NCBI RefSeq assembly: GCF_016097555.1 | Contig: NC_054704.1 | Location: forward strand, 93,546,653-93,610,652 | DNA from: Gigantopelta aegis | Lineage: Eukaryota > Mollusca > Gastropoda > Neomphalida > Peltospiridae | Reading direction: 5' to 3' | DNA: 64,000 nucleotides | In this document: in pieces, positions 46,876 through 57,983 of the stretch | How positions within the stretch are numbered: the first letter of the stretch is position 1 | Layout of the letters: each line of letters opens with the position of its first letter | Program-made: the position numbers and the translations under genes | Notes under the pieces: generated by a model | What the model saw: only the letters and a program-made list of their open reading frames with translations | The model's database searches: none | Told to the model about the DNA's origin: nothing

Positions 46876-47241
46876 CGGCCTCGCTGATAGTAGTGTCGTG
46901 GTTAAACCATCGGACATAAGATAGGTACTGGGTTCGCAGCCCAGTGCCGGTTCCCACCCAATGCGAGTGTTAACGACTCAATAGGTAGGTGTAAGGCCAC
47001 TACACTCTCTCACTAACTACTAACAAACCAAGCACTAACCCACTGTCCTGGACAGGCAGCTAAAATTGATGAGGTGTATGCCCAGGACAGCGTGCTTGAA
47101 CCGTAACCACACCATCTTCTCTCTCACTAACAACTAATCATCTGTCCTGGACAGACAGCCCAGATATCTGATGTGTGTCCCCAGGAAACCGAATTTGGGC
47201 CTTGATTGGATATAAACACGAAAATAAGTTGAAATGAAAAA
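46876..47241 (+). mobile_element. SINE, S3 type, with internal duplication
   Basis: Head GTGTCGTGGTTAAACCATCG and GGTTCGCAGCCC; then GTAAGGCCACTACACTC. The stretch CACTGTCCTGGACAGGCAGC recurs about 90 bp later as CATCTGTCCTGGACAGACAG. Tail AATAAGTTGAAATGAAAA. Confidence 0.85.
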
Positions 47242-47287
47242 GGAACCATTTTAAAATACAAATAAAGAATGAATGAAGGAAATTCAA

Positions 47288-47872
47288 ATGGTTTATTTAA
47301 CGACGCACTCAACACATTTTATTTTCGGTTATATGGCGTCGGACATATGGTTAAGGACCACACCGATATTGAGGGAGGTAACCCGCTGTCGCCACTTCAT
47401 GGGCTACTATTTTCGATTACCAGCACCATCCCATAGACAGGATAGCACATACCACGGCCTTTGATGTACCAGTCGTTTGATTGATTGATTTCAACTTATT
47501 TTCGTGCTTATATCCAATTAAGGTTCAAGCACGCTGTCCTGGGCACACACCTCAGCTATCTGGGCTGCCTGTCCAGGACAGTGGGTTAGTTGTTAGTTGG
47601 TTAGTCGTTAGTGAGAGAGAAGAGGGTGTAGTGGCCTTACACCTACCCACTGAACCCTTAAGAGCTCGCTCTGGGTTGGAGCCGGTACCGGGCTGCGAAC
47701 CCTGTACCTACCAGCCTGTAGTCCGATGGCTTAACCACTGCGCCACCGAGGCCGTACCAGTCGTGGTGCACTGGCTGGAGCGAGAAATAGCCTAATGGGC
47801 CCACTGACAGGGATCGATCCCAAATCGACCGGGCATCAAGCGTGCGCTTTACCACTGGGCTACGTCTTGCCC
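47288..47872 (-). mobile_element. SINE, S1 type, full length but interrupted
   Basis: Left part carries the reversed S1 tail and body (GGTTTATTTAACGACGCACT to GATGTACCAGTCGT); right part carries the end of the body and the reversed tRNA-like head (GGGATCGATCCCAAATCGAC, CCACTGGGCTACGTCTTGCC). An S3 SINE lies between. Confidence 0.88.
47477..47753 (-). mobile_element. SINE, S3 type, nested in an S1 SINE
   Basis: Flanked by GTACCAGTCGT at 47466-47476 and 47754-47764, an 11-bp target duplication. Begins with the reversed tail (TTGATTGATTGATTTCAAC) and ends with the reversed tRNA-like head (GGCTTAACCACTGCGCCACC). Confidence 0.9.
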
Positions 47873-47934
47873 CCTAAAAAAAACAAAGATAGAAAAGTCA
47901 AATTTATGATTTAACAGCATGGTGCAGACATTAA

Positions 47935-48760
47935 AGCCGCACGCCCTAGTTCCATCCAGCGAAAATAAATTATAATTTGGTTAATCTACAAACCTGTAAC
48001 ACACTTAGATCACGTTTTTATCAAATGGAGTGAAAAAGCAGGTTTTATATCGATAAATACCATGAGAATCCCCATGTCCCAATTGCTTGAAATAATTTTG
48101 AAAGTTAGTATTCTGATGTCACCGGTAGATGTCGCTCGAAGCTCAACAATGCCTACGTCACGACAAATTTCACAGAGTGCGCACAGACTTGGGGTGCGTT
48201 CCTTTCACCTCTCCTGGACATGTTCCAACTGTTCTGTCCTGGTTGTATCCCCTCTCCAGATATCGTAAGACTTTATGGGTTTTTAACGTTTTGTATTGAG
48301 ACACTTACTTGTCTGAACTTTATTGTTACTGAAAATGTTCACGAACTGTGAAGAAAAATCTCACAAATGAATAACAAGCAAACGACAACAAATCGGATGT
48401 TGATTGCGCGAACCGTGTACGAGAAAACAAACCGAACCAAAATGATAACGGTCACGTGGTATACCAACGTCTGTGACGTTTACACATGAAGATTCCCTCT
48501 AAAAATAGATTGGACCTCGCTTGCTTAACGGTTTTTTCTCGAGTGCGCGCGGCTTTTTAAGAAATACAAAAAATGCATTTCGTGGTTTTACAAACATCAG
48601 GATTACCAGGATTACCAAAAAGAACTTCAGGTGAATGGAAATGTGTATTGTAAATAATAAAATGTAAGTAAAGTGCAATTTTATTTGTGAAAAAATGGGT
48701 TTAATAGCGAAAAACAACGCCGTAATGGTTAACAACTAGCCGTAACTAGGGCGTGTCCCT
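47935..48760. mobile_element. 826-bp TTAA-flanked TIR element, copy B
   Basis: TTAA at 47931-47934 and 48761-48764. Left AGCCGCACGCCCTAGTTCC, right reversed AGGGACACGCCCTAGTTAC. Inverted relative to 7523-8343 and very similar throughout. Confidence 0.82.
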
Positions 48761-48764
48761 TTAA

Positions 48765-50160
48765 AGATGACTTTTTTTTCTGTTTTTAATTTTCTGTTTT
48801 TGTTGGTTTAGTTTAGTTGGTTTTTGTTTATTTTGTTTATTTTGTTTTCTTTATTTTTTGTGATTTATTTTTCTTTATTTAGTTTTGTTACTGTTGTTTT
48901 TAACACTCTCCCAAATCATCTACATGTGATCATTTCCAGATAACCCCCTGTCATAAAATATTAAATATAAATTTTTAAGAAACCCGTAAAATACTACTTG
49001 TCAAACAGTATCTGTAGCACAAAAATGTTATTATAAACATTGGCATGAATATGAACATGAACATGAACGGTTTAAAAATGCAATAAAATCCTTAGCTTTT
49101 ATGATTACAAAAACAAATCTACGTTCAAACTGAAAAGTGAAAAGCATATTAGATTTAAAAGTGCGCTGCATTAATATAAACTATACAACTAGCTAAAAGG
49201 TAAATCTAAAATAATTGTGTTGATTTAGACGAATGAATATATAAACAGTGACTTCGCCAACGGTTATATACAAAGTTGTAATCTTTTATTATATAAAAGT
49301 AAGATTCATTTTAATATTATAAAATTGTGTCATTATGTATTAAAAATATTTTACCCAAGAAAGTATTTAATTTTGTTTTCAATTATTTTGTTGTATTAAT
49401 CAGACTTTCGTTGAACGTTGAGTAAACTTGCATTCGTGACGGGGTATATCCCCCACCGGAACACCCCTCTGAATCCGCCCATGAGGCTACATTAAACCAT
49501 GTAAGTACCTTTTTCTTATAAGAACCTGCATAAACTGACAATATTCTTAATGCAACAAATGTATTATTTAAAAACTTACAAACAAATTTATAAAGTTTAA
49601 AATAAAATATACATCGTAGCAACAAACTATTTCAAGGATTAACAATAAACGTCATGGTTTAACAAAATCGTATTCGATTCAATACATAATGTCGTAACAT
49701 AATTCACTCCTAACAGTTAAATGGATCTTTAATATTTTTATGTGTACAGGAATAATGTGTTGATTATTTCCTGTTTCCCAGCCTGAGAAATGTTTTTCCC
49801 AAGGGAGGCATTATTTAGCAGGGAGCGTAAGTAACTTAAACCGGCAGTTGACATGCTTTGAAAATGGTTTGTAAGGGATGTAATCCGTATGGTTTCAATA
49901 ATAAAGGAAGTAATGCATTTAAATCAAGTCGTACCTCTTTGATCCATTAAAATAAATAGATGTTTATAGTTTTATTTTAGACGTATAAATATCATTCCGA
50001 AGTTTTATTCAAATTTTTTAAATTTCATATACACGTACATTTGTTTTGTGTGTGAATAATATATATGATTATGTTAAGCACATAGAGAACCTGTTTATGT
50101 GTTCAGTGTTTACAGTTTGCAGTTACACGTGGTTAGTTTGTATAGGTATTGATTCAGTTT
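48765..50160. other. AT-rich intergenic stretch
   Basis: Contains T-rich runs (48770-48900) and a short segment (49435-49490: GACGGGGTATATCCCCCACC, CTGAATCCGCCCATGAGG) that reads like a small repeat. No gene is recognised. Confidence 0.4.
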
Positions 50161-50163
50161 CTA

Positions 50164-50545
50164 CTACATTCCCGAGTTTGCTGCATTGTAAGATGTTTCC
50201 GACTAATAAAATATTTCTACGATTAAACTTGCATATTGAATATATTTTCATGTTTAGAATATCAGTGTCTGTATATTCAATGTGTTTCAGGTTGTCTTAA
50301 TATTTGTAAAAAGCCCATACTGGATTTGTCTTCAAATAATTTCGTACGTACGAAAAAATCATATTTTAGGAAATAAACTGAAATTTAACCGTGTACAAAT
50401 ATTAGAACAATCAGAAACACGTTTAATATACAGCCACTACTATTTCATGTAGAAAAATATATTTGATATGTAATTACAATTGTTAAAAAGTCTCTGTTAG
50501 TCGATAACATCTTAACAAGTGCAGCAAAGTCAGGAATGTCCCTTT
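50164..50545. mobile_element. Palindromic MITE, GAGTTTGCTGC family
   Basis: Left ACATTCCCGAGTTTGCTGC; right GCAGCAAAGTCAGGAATGTC, then CCTTTAA. The interior is broadly self-complementary, as in the 34020 copy. It lies downstream of the KCNE-like gene, which runs on the minus strand. Confidence 0.75.
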
Positions 50546-51020
50546 AATGTTGCCATTTTGCATTGCAGTAAAATTCCAGTTTGCATAGATTAAACATATA
50601 AGATATCACATGAAACAGCAGTTACCATGGGAACTATACACATGTGAAAAAAGGTAGGCTAACTCAGATCTATAGGTTTCTAATTTCTATCCAAACATAC
50701 GATAAAACTCGTTTTAAACGAGCTGTACGAGCGAGATGAATCAAATTATTGTGTTCTAAGTTAATGTTGAACAATGTATCTAGAAAATTACATAATTAAT
50801 TTGTTTGGATATACAATTATGTTCTAGTGGTTTTAATTTTTTTTAGAATGATAGCCGTGTCACACTCAATAGTGTGGTAGACAGTGGCAAAATATTAACA
50901 TGAATATTTCGTTGTACAGCTTATCGTAAAAATGTGTGACTCAATAAACAATAATAATGAAGAAAACCAAATTGTTTAAAGTCATAAAAACAAACATATT
51001 TTTCAAGCTATTAATTCCAA

Positions 51021-51862
51021 TCAAACATTGGTAACAATACATCTTCCCTGAGTAAAGACTGGAGATCTTTCACTGTTCTCATCCGAATCACTCAAATCTG
51101 CAAATCTGATGTCAGAAACTGAATCACAATCATCAACACTGGTTTCCATGCTTTCGTGTTTCGCTGTATCACCTTGAGTATTTGGTACGTCAAGTCCTTC
51201 TCGTCTTTCACTATCAAATATCTTTGCCACAACCGAAGAAATGTGTTCTCCCGTGGGAGTTATCTGAAACACACTACTCTGCTGTCTGAGAATTGGTTTT
51301 CGTGGTTTCCCCACATTGTCAAAACATTCTAGCTCACCGAGACTCCTCGGCCTGGAAGCACTGGCCTGAGACACAGCTTGTTGTGGATTGTCCTCGATTA
51401 CACAGGCCTCGCTGTTCTCTTCATTGTCCTCTTCAACAATCACTTCAGTTTGCAGTTTCTTTTTTATCTGTTCCTCGCGGGCCATCTTAATATCCTCGAT
51501 CTGTTGCAGCCTCACGGCTATTAAATGAACCTTTTCCATTTTGTGCAAGTTGAAAGGGTCGCGTTTCATCTGTAGGAATTCGTCAAAACATTTATCTTCT
51601 TCTATCTCTTCCTTCTCTCGCTTTAAGTAGGTGATGATGCCGACGATGATTCCCAGAGAGTAGAACAACAGAGTGACGACGATGTAAAGAAGGGCATTCA
51701 GGTCGTCTTTGCTGACCGACTCTTCCGCACTTCCGGTAGAGTTGAAAGATTCAGTGGTGACATCTATCGATGGGCATGGTAGTATCCGGAAGTCGGTTGG
51801 TGGCATGATCTGCCCGTGGAAGCCGTTGGTCTCGAGCGTTTCAAGCTGTTGCCATCGTTTTC
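51021..51862 (-). CDS. Single-pass membrane protein with KCNE-like core (C-terminal exon)
   Basis: One large exon, open from the acceptor TTTGCAG (just above 51862) to TGA at 51021-51023. It can encode about 280 residues; ATGs exist inside (for example MPPTDFRILPC), so the start is uncertain, and an upstream exon is likely because the acceptor is good. Layout: short extracellular-like part with an N-glycosylation site (FNST), one hydrophobic helix (ALLYIVVTLLFYSLGIIVGI), then ITYLKREKEE, KRDPFNLHKMEKVHLIAV, a helical charged stretch (RLQQIEDIKMAREEQIKKK), and a long acidic, serine-rich tail. The order N-glycosylated N-terminus, SLGI-ending helix, basic juxtamembrane, then DPFN matches KCNE potassium-channel beta subunits (KCNE1 has FTLGIMLSYIRSKK and NDPFNVYI). 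The tail is much longer than in vertebrate KCNEs. Gene reality is fairly secure; the KCNE relation is inference. Confidence 0.65.
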
Positions 51863-51896
51863 CTGCAAACACATACAACACATGTTCAGTGACAAT

Positions 51897-52064
51897 CATT
51901 GGCGTAGTCAGATTTTATGCTGAAAGGCCACCTACTTTGGAGGGGAGGGGGACACACGATTTTTTTTACGCGCGTTATGAAGCGACAGACAAATATAAAA
52001 AGGTGGTGGGGAAAAGGTTTGATTGGTGGGGGTATGGCCCCACATCCCTCTATCTACACCAGTG
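51897..52064. mobile_element. MITE with CAYTGGMGCAG termini, copy 2, next to the KCNE-like exon
   Basis: Left CATTGGCGTAGTCAG, right CTACACCAGTG; interior GCGACAGACAAATATAAAA matches GCGACAGGCAAATATAAAA of the 41162 copy. It starts 35 bp upstream of the acceptor of the KCNE-like exon. Confidence 0.65.
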
Positions 52065-52518
52065 GTGATAGTGTCTTAGTTAACATACAATCTACTAGAC
52101 ATAAGCCAACAAATATCATTGCGAAGTGCGACATCGGGTAAGTATACAGAATGCAGTGCATATCTAAAGTGGAGAAGCGATCGGAACGATTGGAAACCGT
52201 TAAAAAGGCCTTGTATATTATAGCACTGACAACAGACCAATATGGTGAAACTGTTCCACTAGTAGCTAAAGACTATATTGTAAGAACAATATAAAAATTC
52301 CACTTGTGGTTGTGAAGATAAACGTTTGAAAGCTATCAACTCGAAGTGAATAGAACACTTTGTTTAACGACAACTCTGTAGTGTCAGACTCTGGTATGGT
52401 ACAATTTAAGTTCGTAAACTAGATGTCCTAAAATGCTATTTCCTGCATTCTACGAGTAAAATTCATCTCTACCTTAAGATTTACTACCAATAATATTTTT
52501 GATTCAGAATTATTGCTT

Positions 52519-52738
52519 GTAAATACCTTTACATCGATAATTTTCGAGCTCCCTGATAAAAATAATTGCACATATAAATCAATAATACACACAATACAGG
52601 AAGAAACCCGTCAATTTAACTGGAACATAATTGAAAGGGGGTGCTGTCGGGTTTCTTCCTGTAGTGTGTTTTAGTGATTAATATGTGAAATGTTTGTTTA
52701 TTACGGAGCTCGAAAATTATCAATGTAACGGTATTTAA
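52519..52738. repeat. 220-bp imperfect palindrome (foldback element)
   Basis: Arms of about 95 bp: left GATAATTTTCGAGCTCCCTG...ACAGGAAGAAACCCG, right CGGGTTTCTTCCTGTAGTG...TTACGGAGCTCGAAAATTATC. The loop is about 35 bp. The outer ends GTAAATACC and GGTATTTAAC also pair. No coding capacity. Confidence 0.8.
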
Positions 52739-52829
52739 CGTCAAACAAAGGATTGTTGTTGTATTTGAGCGTAAATCTTTGACTACCGTTTGGTAGGCAG
52801 CGCTTCCGCAGAATTTATATACATTGGTC

Positions 52830-53757
52830 TCTGACGGTAAGAGAGCGTTGATAACTGTCCAAATGTCCGTCTAGCTCTATTACCGTCAGAATACTCGGGC
52901 TAACGGTGAGAGAGAGCGTTGATAACTGTCCAAATGTCCGTTGAGCTCTCTTACCGTCAGAGTACTCGGACTAACGGTAAGAGAGTGTTGATAACTGTCC
53001 AAATGTCCGTTGAGCTCTCTTACCGTCTGAGTACTCGGGCTAACGGTGAGAGAGAGTGTTGATAAATGTCCAAATGTCCGTTGAGCTCTCTTACCGTCAG
53101 AGTACTCGGGCTAACGGTAAGAGAGCGTTGATAACTGTCCAAATGTCCGTTGAGCTCTCTTACCGTCAGAGTACTCGGACTAACGGTAGGAGAGCGTTGA
53201 TAACTGTCCAAATGTCCGTTGAGACCTCTTACCGTCAGAGTACTCGGGCTAACGGTAAGAGAGCGTTGATAACTGTCCAAATGTCCGTCTAGCTCTCTTA
53301 CCGTCAGAGTACTCGGGCTAACGGTAAGAGAGTGTTGATAACTGTCCAAATGTCCGTTGAGCTCTCTTACCGTCAGAGTACTCGGGCTAACGGTGAGAGA
53401 GAGTGTTGATAACTGTCCAAATGTCCGTTGAACTCTCTTACCGTCTGAGTACTCGAGCTAACGGTAAGAGAGTGTTGATAACTGTCCAAATGTCCGTTGA
53501 GCTCTCTTACCGTCAGAGTACTCGGACTAACGGTAGGAGAGCGTTGATAACTGTCCAAATGTCCGTTGAGACCTCTTACCGTCAGAGTACTCGGGCTAAC
53601 GGTAGGAGAGCGTTGGCAACTGTCCAAATGTCCGTTTAGCTCTCTTACCGTCAGAATACTCGGGCTAACGGTAGGAGAGCGTTGTTAACTGTCCAAATGT
53701 ATGTCTACTCTCTTACCGTCAGAGTACTCGGGCTAACGGTAAGAGAGCGTTGGTAAC
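52830..53757. repeat. 68-71-bp minisatellite, about 14 units, built of complementary arms
   Basis: Unit: CTAACGGTAAGAGAGCG, TTGATAACTGTCCAAATGTC, CGTTGAGCTCTCTTACCGTC, AGAGTACTCGGG. AACGGTAAGAGAG and CTCTCTTACCGT are reverse complements within every unit, so the array alternates two arms and can form hairpins in either register. Units with an extra GA (GGTGAGAGAGAG) are longer. Open frames across it on both strands are a by-product. Confidence 0.93.
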
Positions 53758-53759
53758 TA

Positions 53760-54134
53760 GTTCTCTTATTGTCGTTATACTCTGGCTTCTAACACCGTTG
53801 TATTTATGGAATTGATGTTTGTATGCAGTATTTAGCATGATTTCTGTCCGACAGTCGACTGAACCTGAGCGCCAATAGATCCTTGCGAAGTGCGGTATCA
53901 GGTAAGTAAAAACAAAGCTATCGGCACTACAAATCAAAATAGGACTTCAGGAAAAATTGAGATTAGCAACAGTGAACCGTTCAACAATCACTGGGTAGGT
54001 AACGCTTATGGGTAAATCGAATACTTCTATCATTCGATATATACGCTCGGGGGGTACGTGGGTTATGGAACGCGTTATATTTGCATTGGAAAAAAATCAT
54101 TTTCCCTCGGGACAGGACACCAAAATGGACGGTC
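53760..54134. other. Flank of the minisatellite, nothing recognised
   Basis: GCGAAGTGCGGTATCAGGTAA (53885) resembles GCGAAGTGCGACATCGGGTAA (52121) on the other side of the array; the two may be parts of one older repeat. No gene. Confidence 0.35.
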
Positions 54135-54230
54135 TTAGCTTTGATATACCATTCACAGGCCACTAGTTAGAACGGGAAATAACCCAAGGGATTCACAAAA
54201 GTGATCGACCACACAGACCATTGGGAAGGC
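54135..54230 (-). mobile_element. SINE fragment
   Basis: TTGATATACCATTCACAGGC, AACGGGAAATAACCCAAGGG and GTGATCGACCACACAGACC match a reversed SINE body/head region, diverged. Confidence 0.5.
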
Positions 54231-54279
54231 ACACTGGTATTGTACTACACGCCTCTCCTGTAATGACTAGGGCCTGATG

Positions 54280-54537
54280 CGCTGTTTCTCGTTCCAATCT
54301 GTGCTCCACAATTGGTATAACAAAGGCCGTGGTATGTATCATCCTGTCTGTAGGATGATGCATTTAAACGATCCCTTGCTGTTAATAAAAAATAGTAGCC
54401 CAAGGAGTTTCAGCAGCGGATTTCCTCTCATTTTTGTGGTCTGACGTCATATAACCATAATTAAAATGTGCTGAGTGCGTCATTAAATAAAACATTCCTT
54501 CCTTCCTTCCTTCCTTCCTTCCTTTCTTTCTTTCTTA
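54280..54537 (+). mobile_element. SINE, S1 type, with CTTC-repeat tail
   Basis: TTTCTCGTTCCAATCTGTGC, AAAGGCCGTGGTATGTATC, GTGCTGAGTGCGTCATTAAA, ending in CCTTCCTTCCTT repeats. Confidence 0.8.
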
Positions 54538-54539
54538 GA

Positions 54540-55665
54540 ATGACTACTGAACGATGTCTGTCGAAATGATGCAATACTATTCACTTTCATCTGCTTCCTT
54601 ACCTAATAACATTTCCTACTTTTACAAATTGCTGTGGAACGCCATTTTCTACAACGAAAAGAACTGCCGTATGAGACATTATAGCTATAATATCTTCTGC
54701 TTTATCTCCAAGAGAAAGGAAACACCCTTTAGATCAAAAGACAACCAAGACTTTGCGTGTTGAAATATTGCGCAAAACATGCAGTACAAATGAAAACACC
54801 CACTGTTTAAACAACGCGAATTGACCTTTAAATTATTTATATTAGGCAACTAAAGGGATCACTTCTCTGGCAACAGATGTGGGGAATCTCAAAAACACCG
54901 GGTCAATATCCACGGCATATGTCTTCATCTTCTAATTCGTTCTACTCAACACTTTTCTCGAGAGATTTGAATGAAGTCTGCGACGGCTAGGAACCCGAAA
55001 TGCATAAAACATTAATGAAATATTCTTCAGTCGCGAAATCTAGACAGAGATTTTGACACTGCGAGTCCTTACATTTGTCTTAAAGCGACTTCTCAATTAA
55101 ACAAGCACGATACACATCACCCCCACTTTTGCTCAGCAGCAAATTATTAACACTGTTGATGAAGGCCAAAATAGTGATCTTTAAAGCTGCATTTTATGGT
55201 ATATCTTTTTAATGTTCAAGCATTTAGAATCGACGTTTATTTTCTTGCTGTGACGGGCCATTTTTTTATATTTCCTTTAAGATCTTCATTTGAAATCTAG
55301 GTCATGCCTTCTTTTATTGAACTTGTGTCAAACAACGGCGTATCGTCACAATGGTGTGTGACTGCAAACGTAGCACTGGCTCCAACGCAGAGTGAGTTTA
55401 ACGACTCCGTGGAGAGATGTAAATCCACTACACTGACTTTTCTCTTACTAGCCACCTGCTGCAAAGGCTATAAATCAGTAACCCCACCCACCCACCCCCC
55501 CCCCCCCATTTGCCATAGGATCATAGCATGGATCGGGGTTTTTTTTGGGTGGGGGGGGGGGGGTGTGTGTGTGTTATTCCCCGTTTAAACTAGTATGTTA
55601 TAACTGAATAACGCCATCGTATGTATTTTTGCATAAAAGATCCGTGCGAAATGCTGAATCGGGTG
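54540..55665. other. Intergenic stretch, nothing recognised
   Basis: Only short frames. C-rich and G-rich runs lie at 55484-55508 and 55546-55563. Confidence 0.4.
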
Positions 55666-55670
55666 CATCT

Positions 55671-56180
55671 AAATACAAAGAAGGCGGTCAGCAATACAAA
55701 TGAAAAGAGAAGCAATAAGGACGACTGAATGCTGTTGCCTTACGTAATATACAAAGAAAAAAGAAAGAAATGTTTTATTTAACGACGCACTCAACACATT
55801 TTATCTACGGTTATATGACGTCAGACATATGGTTAAGGACCACACAGATATGAGAGAGGAAACCCGCTGTCGCCACTTCATAGACTACTCGTTTCGATTA
55901 GCAGCAAGGGATCTTCTATATGCACCATTCCACAGACAGGGTAGTACATACCACGGCTTTTGATATACCAGTCGTGGTGCACTGGCTGGAACGAGAAATA
56001 GCTCAATGGGCCCACCGACGGGGATCGATCCCAAACCGACCACGCATCAGGCGGGCGCTTTACGACAGGGTTACGTCCCGCCCCTATAATACAAAGATGG
56101 CGGCGGTCAGCAGTGCCAATGAAAAGAGGAGAAGCAATAAGGACGACCGAACACTGTTACCTTACGTATTATATTATAGG
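55671..56180. repeat. ~90-bp direct duplication on each side of a SINE
   Basis: 55671-55757 (AATACAAAGAAGGCGGTCAG, AGAAGCAATAAGGACGACTG, CCTTACGTAATATACAAAG) recurs as 56087-56180 (AATACAAAGATGGCGGCGG, AGAAGCAATAAGGACGACCG, CCTTACGTATTATAT). The SINE occupies the exact junction of the two units. Confidence 0.75.
55758..56084 (-). mobile_element. Full-length S1 SINE
   Basis: Reversed tail AAGAAATGTTTTATTTAACG at the left, body GGATCTTCTATATGCACC, and reversed tRNA-like head at the right (GATCGATCCCAAACCGACC, GGGTTACGTCCCGCCCC). Confidence 0.9.
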
Positions 56181-56385
56181 TTTTAAATATCAGATATTGT
56201 TTCTCAGTTTGTCGGAATATATGAATAAGCACATTGAATATGTGGTTATACTAGTTTCAAGAACTGTCGCAAATCATTAAATATCAAGACAATTGGAAGT
56301 ACGTCAAGAAATAAAGCTAATCAGGCGTGTTAGATATAATTTACACAGCTAGTCATGCATACAGTCAGTTTATCACTTACTCCAT

Positions 56386-57160
56386 TGTCACGGGGATCCT
56401 ATAATACCCGTAACTGAATGAAACACGATTGTCCAAATATCTCTCCTAACTGTATATCTATTAGATCTCTCTGTAATAGGCAGTTATCCCCGCTGGCTCG
56501 TCTAGGTATGATCAGAGATAAGATCTTATATAAGTATATATTATTATAGCACGTTTAGTTCACTAGAAAACACAACAAAAACACAATACACTTTGGAATC
56601 TGTATTAATCTACGCTGACAAATGTACTGCCGCAGTAGTTAATTAACAACAACAAATAATAACAACACAGAACTGATCACTTAGTTAGTTAATCTCTAGG
56701 TGTCTAGTTTACACAATATGCTAATCACCTCACCGTGACACAACACCCACACGTGTGATAATTGAGAACGCTTCCAGGAGAACTTAATTAATAAAGGAAT
56801 TACAACTCTATTCCTAACTCGTTAATTTTTAATTAACCCTTACTACTCATTCAGTAACATGTGATAATTGAGAAACGCTACCAGGAGAACTTAATTAATA
56901 AAGGAATTACAACTCTATTCCTAACTGGTTAATTTTTAATTAACCCTTACTACTCATTCAGTAACGTGTGATAATTGAGAAACGCTTCCAGGAGAACTTA
57001 ATTAATAAAGGAATTACAACTCTATTCCTAACTGGTTAATTTTTAATTAACCCTAACTACTCATTCAATAACCTTGTAATACAGACTTAATACTGGTTCC
57101 TATCACAATAAAGACAATAACCTACAGTTTACCTAGGTCCTCTAGGATGACTGGCTAAGC

Positions 57161-57211
<51 letters not shown>

Positions 57212-57763
57212 ACGGTGAGCCTACAATATACTGCGTCAGATGACCGGCAGCACCGTCTAAATAATATTGGTATAATACAGTATTAAAATATTTAAAGTCA
57301 CATCAATCACATCAAGGTTATACACAGAGCAGAAATAAAATAATTTACCAGTCCGGACGGACAGCGATCCCTGGAAGCCTTCCTATGTTTCTCCTCGATA
57401 TTTCTAAAACCCTAGCTATTTATTTTAAAAAACCGAATATCGCCTGGGGGTACAAGGCGGTACCTCACGTATCAAGTGAATTTCCACAGCTACCAAGACG
57501 GCATATCTTTCTCTGATCGTCAGACTTAATGACGCCTAGTCGCCAATTCACGGTTGTAAAAACCGCACTCGCGGAGGTATTACGTAACTACTGGCCACCT
57601 GACCTCCACACCTAGACTAAGTGCATATTGGGATGCACGGTCGCGCGAAGGTATAACGTAACAAGGTGCCCACCAGGGCTAAGTGCATTTAGAACTGCAC
57701 ACGGCCCTCTAAAACAATTGATATCGCCACAGGCGAAAAAAATTAAGAGCATGTACCGTCACA
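56386..57763 (-). repeat. Left LTR (3' LTR of the minus-strand element)
   Basis: Plus-strand ends TGTCACGGGGATCC and ATGTACCGTCACA. Contains three copies of a ~95-105-bp tandem unit (GTGATAATTGAGAACGCTTC to TTAATTTTTAATTAACCC) and a (TA)n microsatellite near 57162-57207. Confidence 0.93.
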
Positions 57764-57983
57764 CACCCCCACCTCAAAAAGAATATTTCCTCTACTCTAG
57801 GAATAGGGAAATATACTACATTAAAACAAAATGTGCGTTAACCGACGCATCCGGGCATTTATAACACATGTAATAATAAGGTGACTACCATTAATCACAC
57901 TGAGTCTCTGAGTCCCTGGTATACAAAATAAAATATATAAAAACAAAACAGAAATCAAGAATGTCAACACATTATCATAACGT

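Noticed and set aside
52830-53757. Open frames such as NGHLDSYQRSLTVSPSTL across the second minisatellite
   Set aside because: The same explanation: repeat units of 68-71 bp with no stop in some frames; frames exist on both strands and break where the unit length changes.
43314-53757. Regular repeats considered as CRISPR arrays
   Set aside because: There are no unique spacers; the units are contiguous, and the genome is a eukaryote with introns and SINEs.
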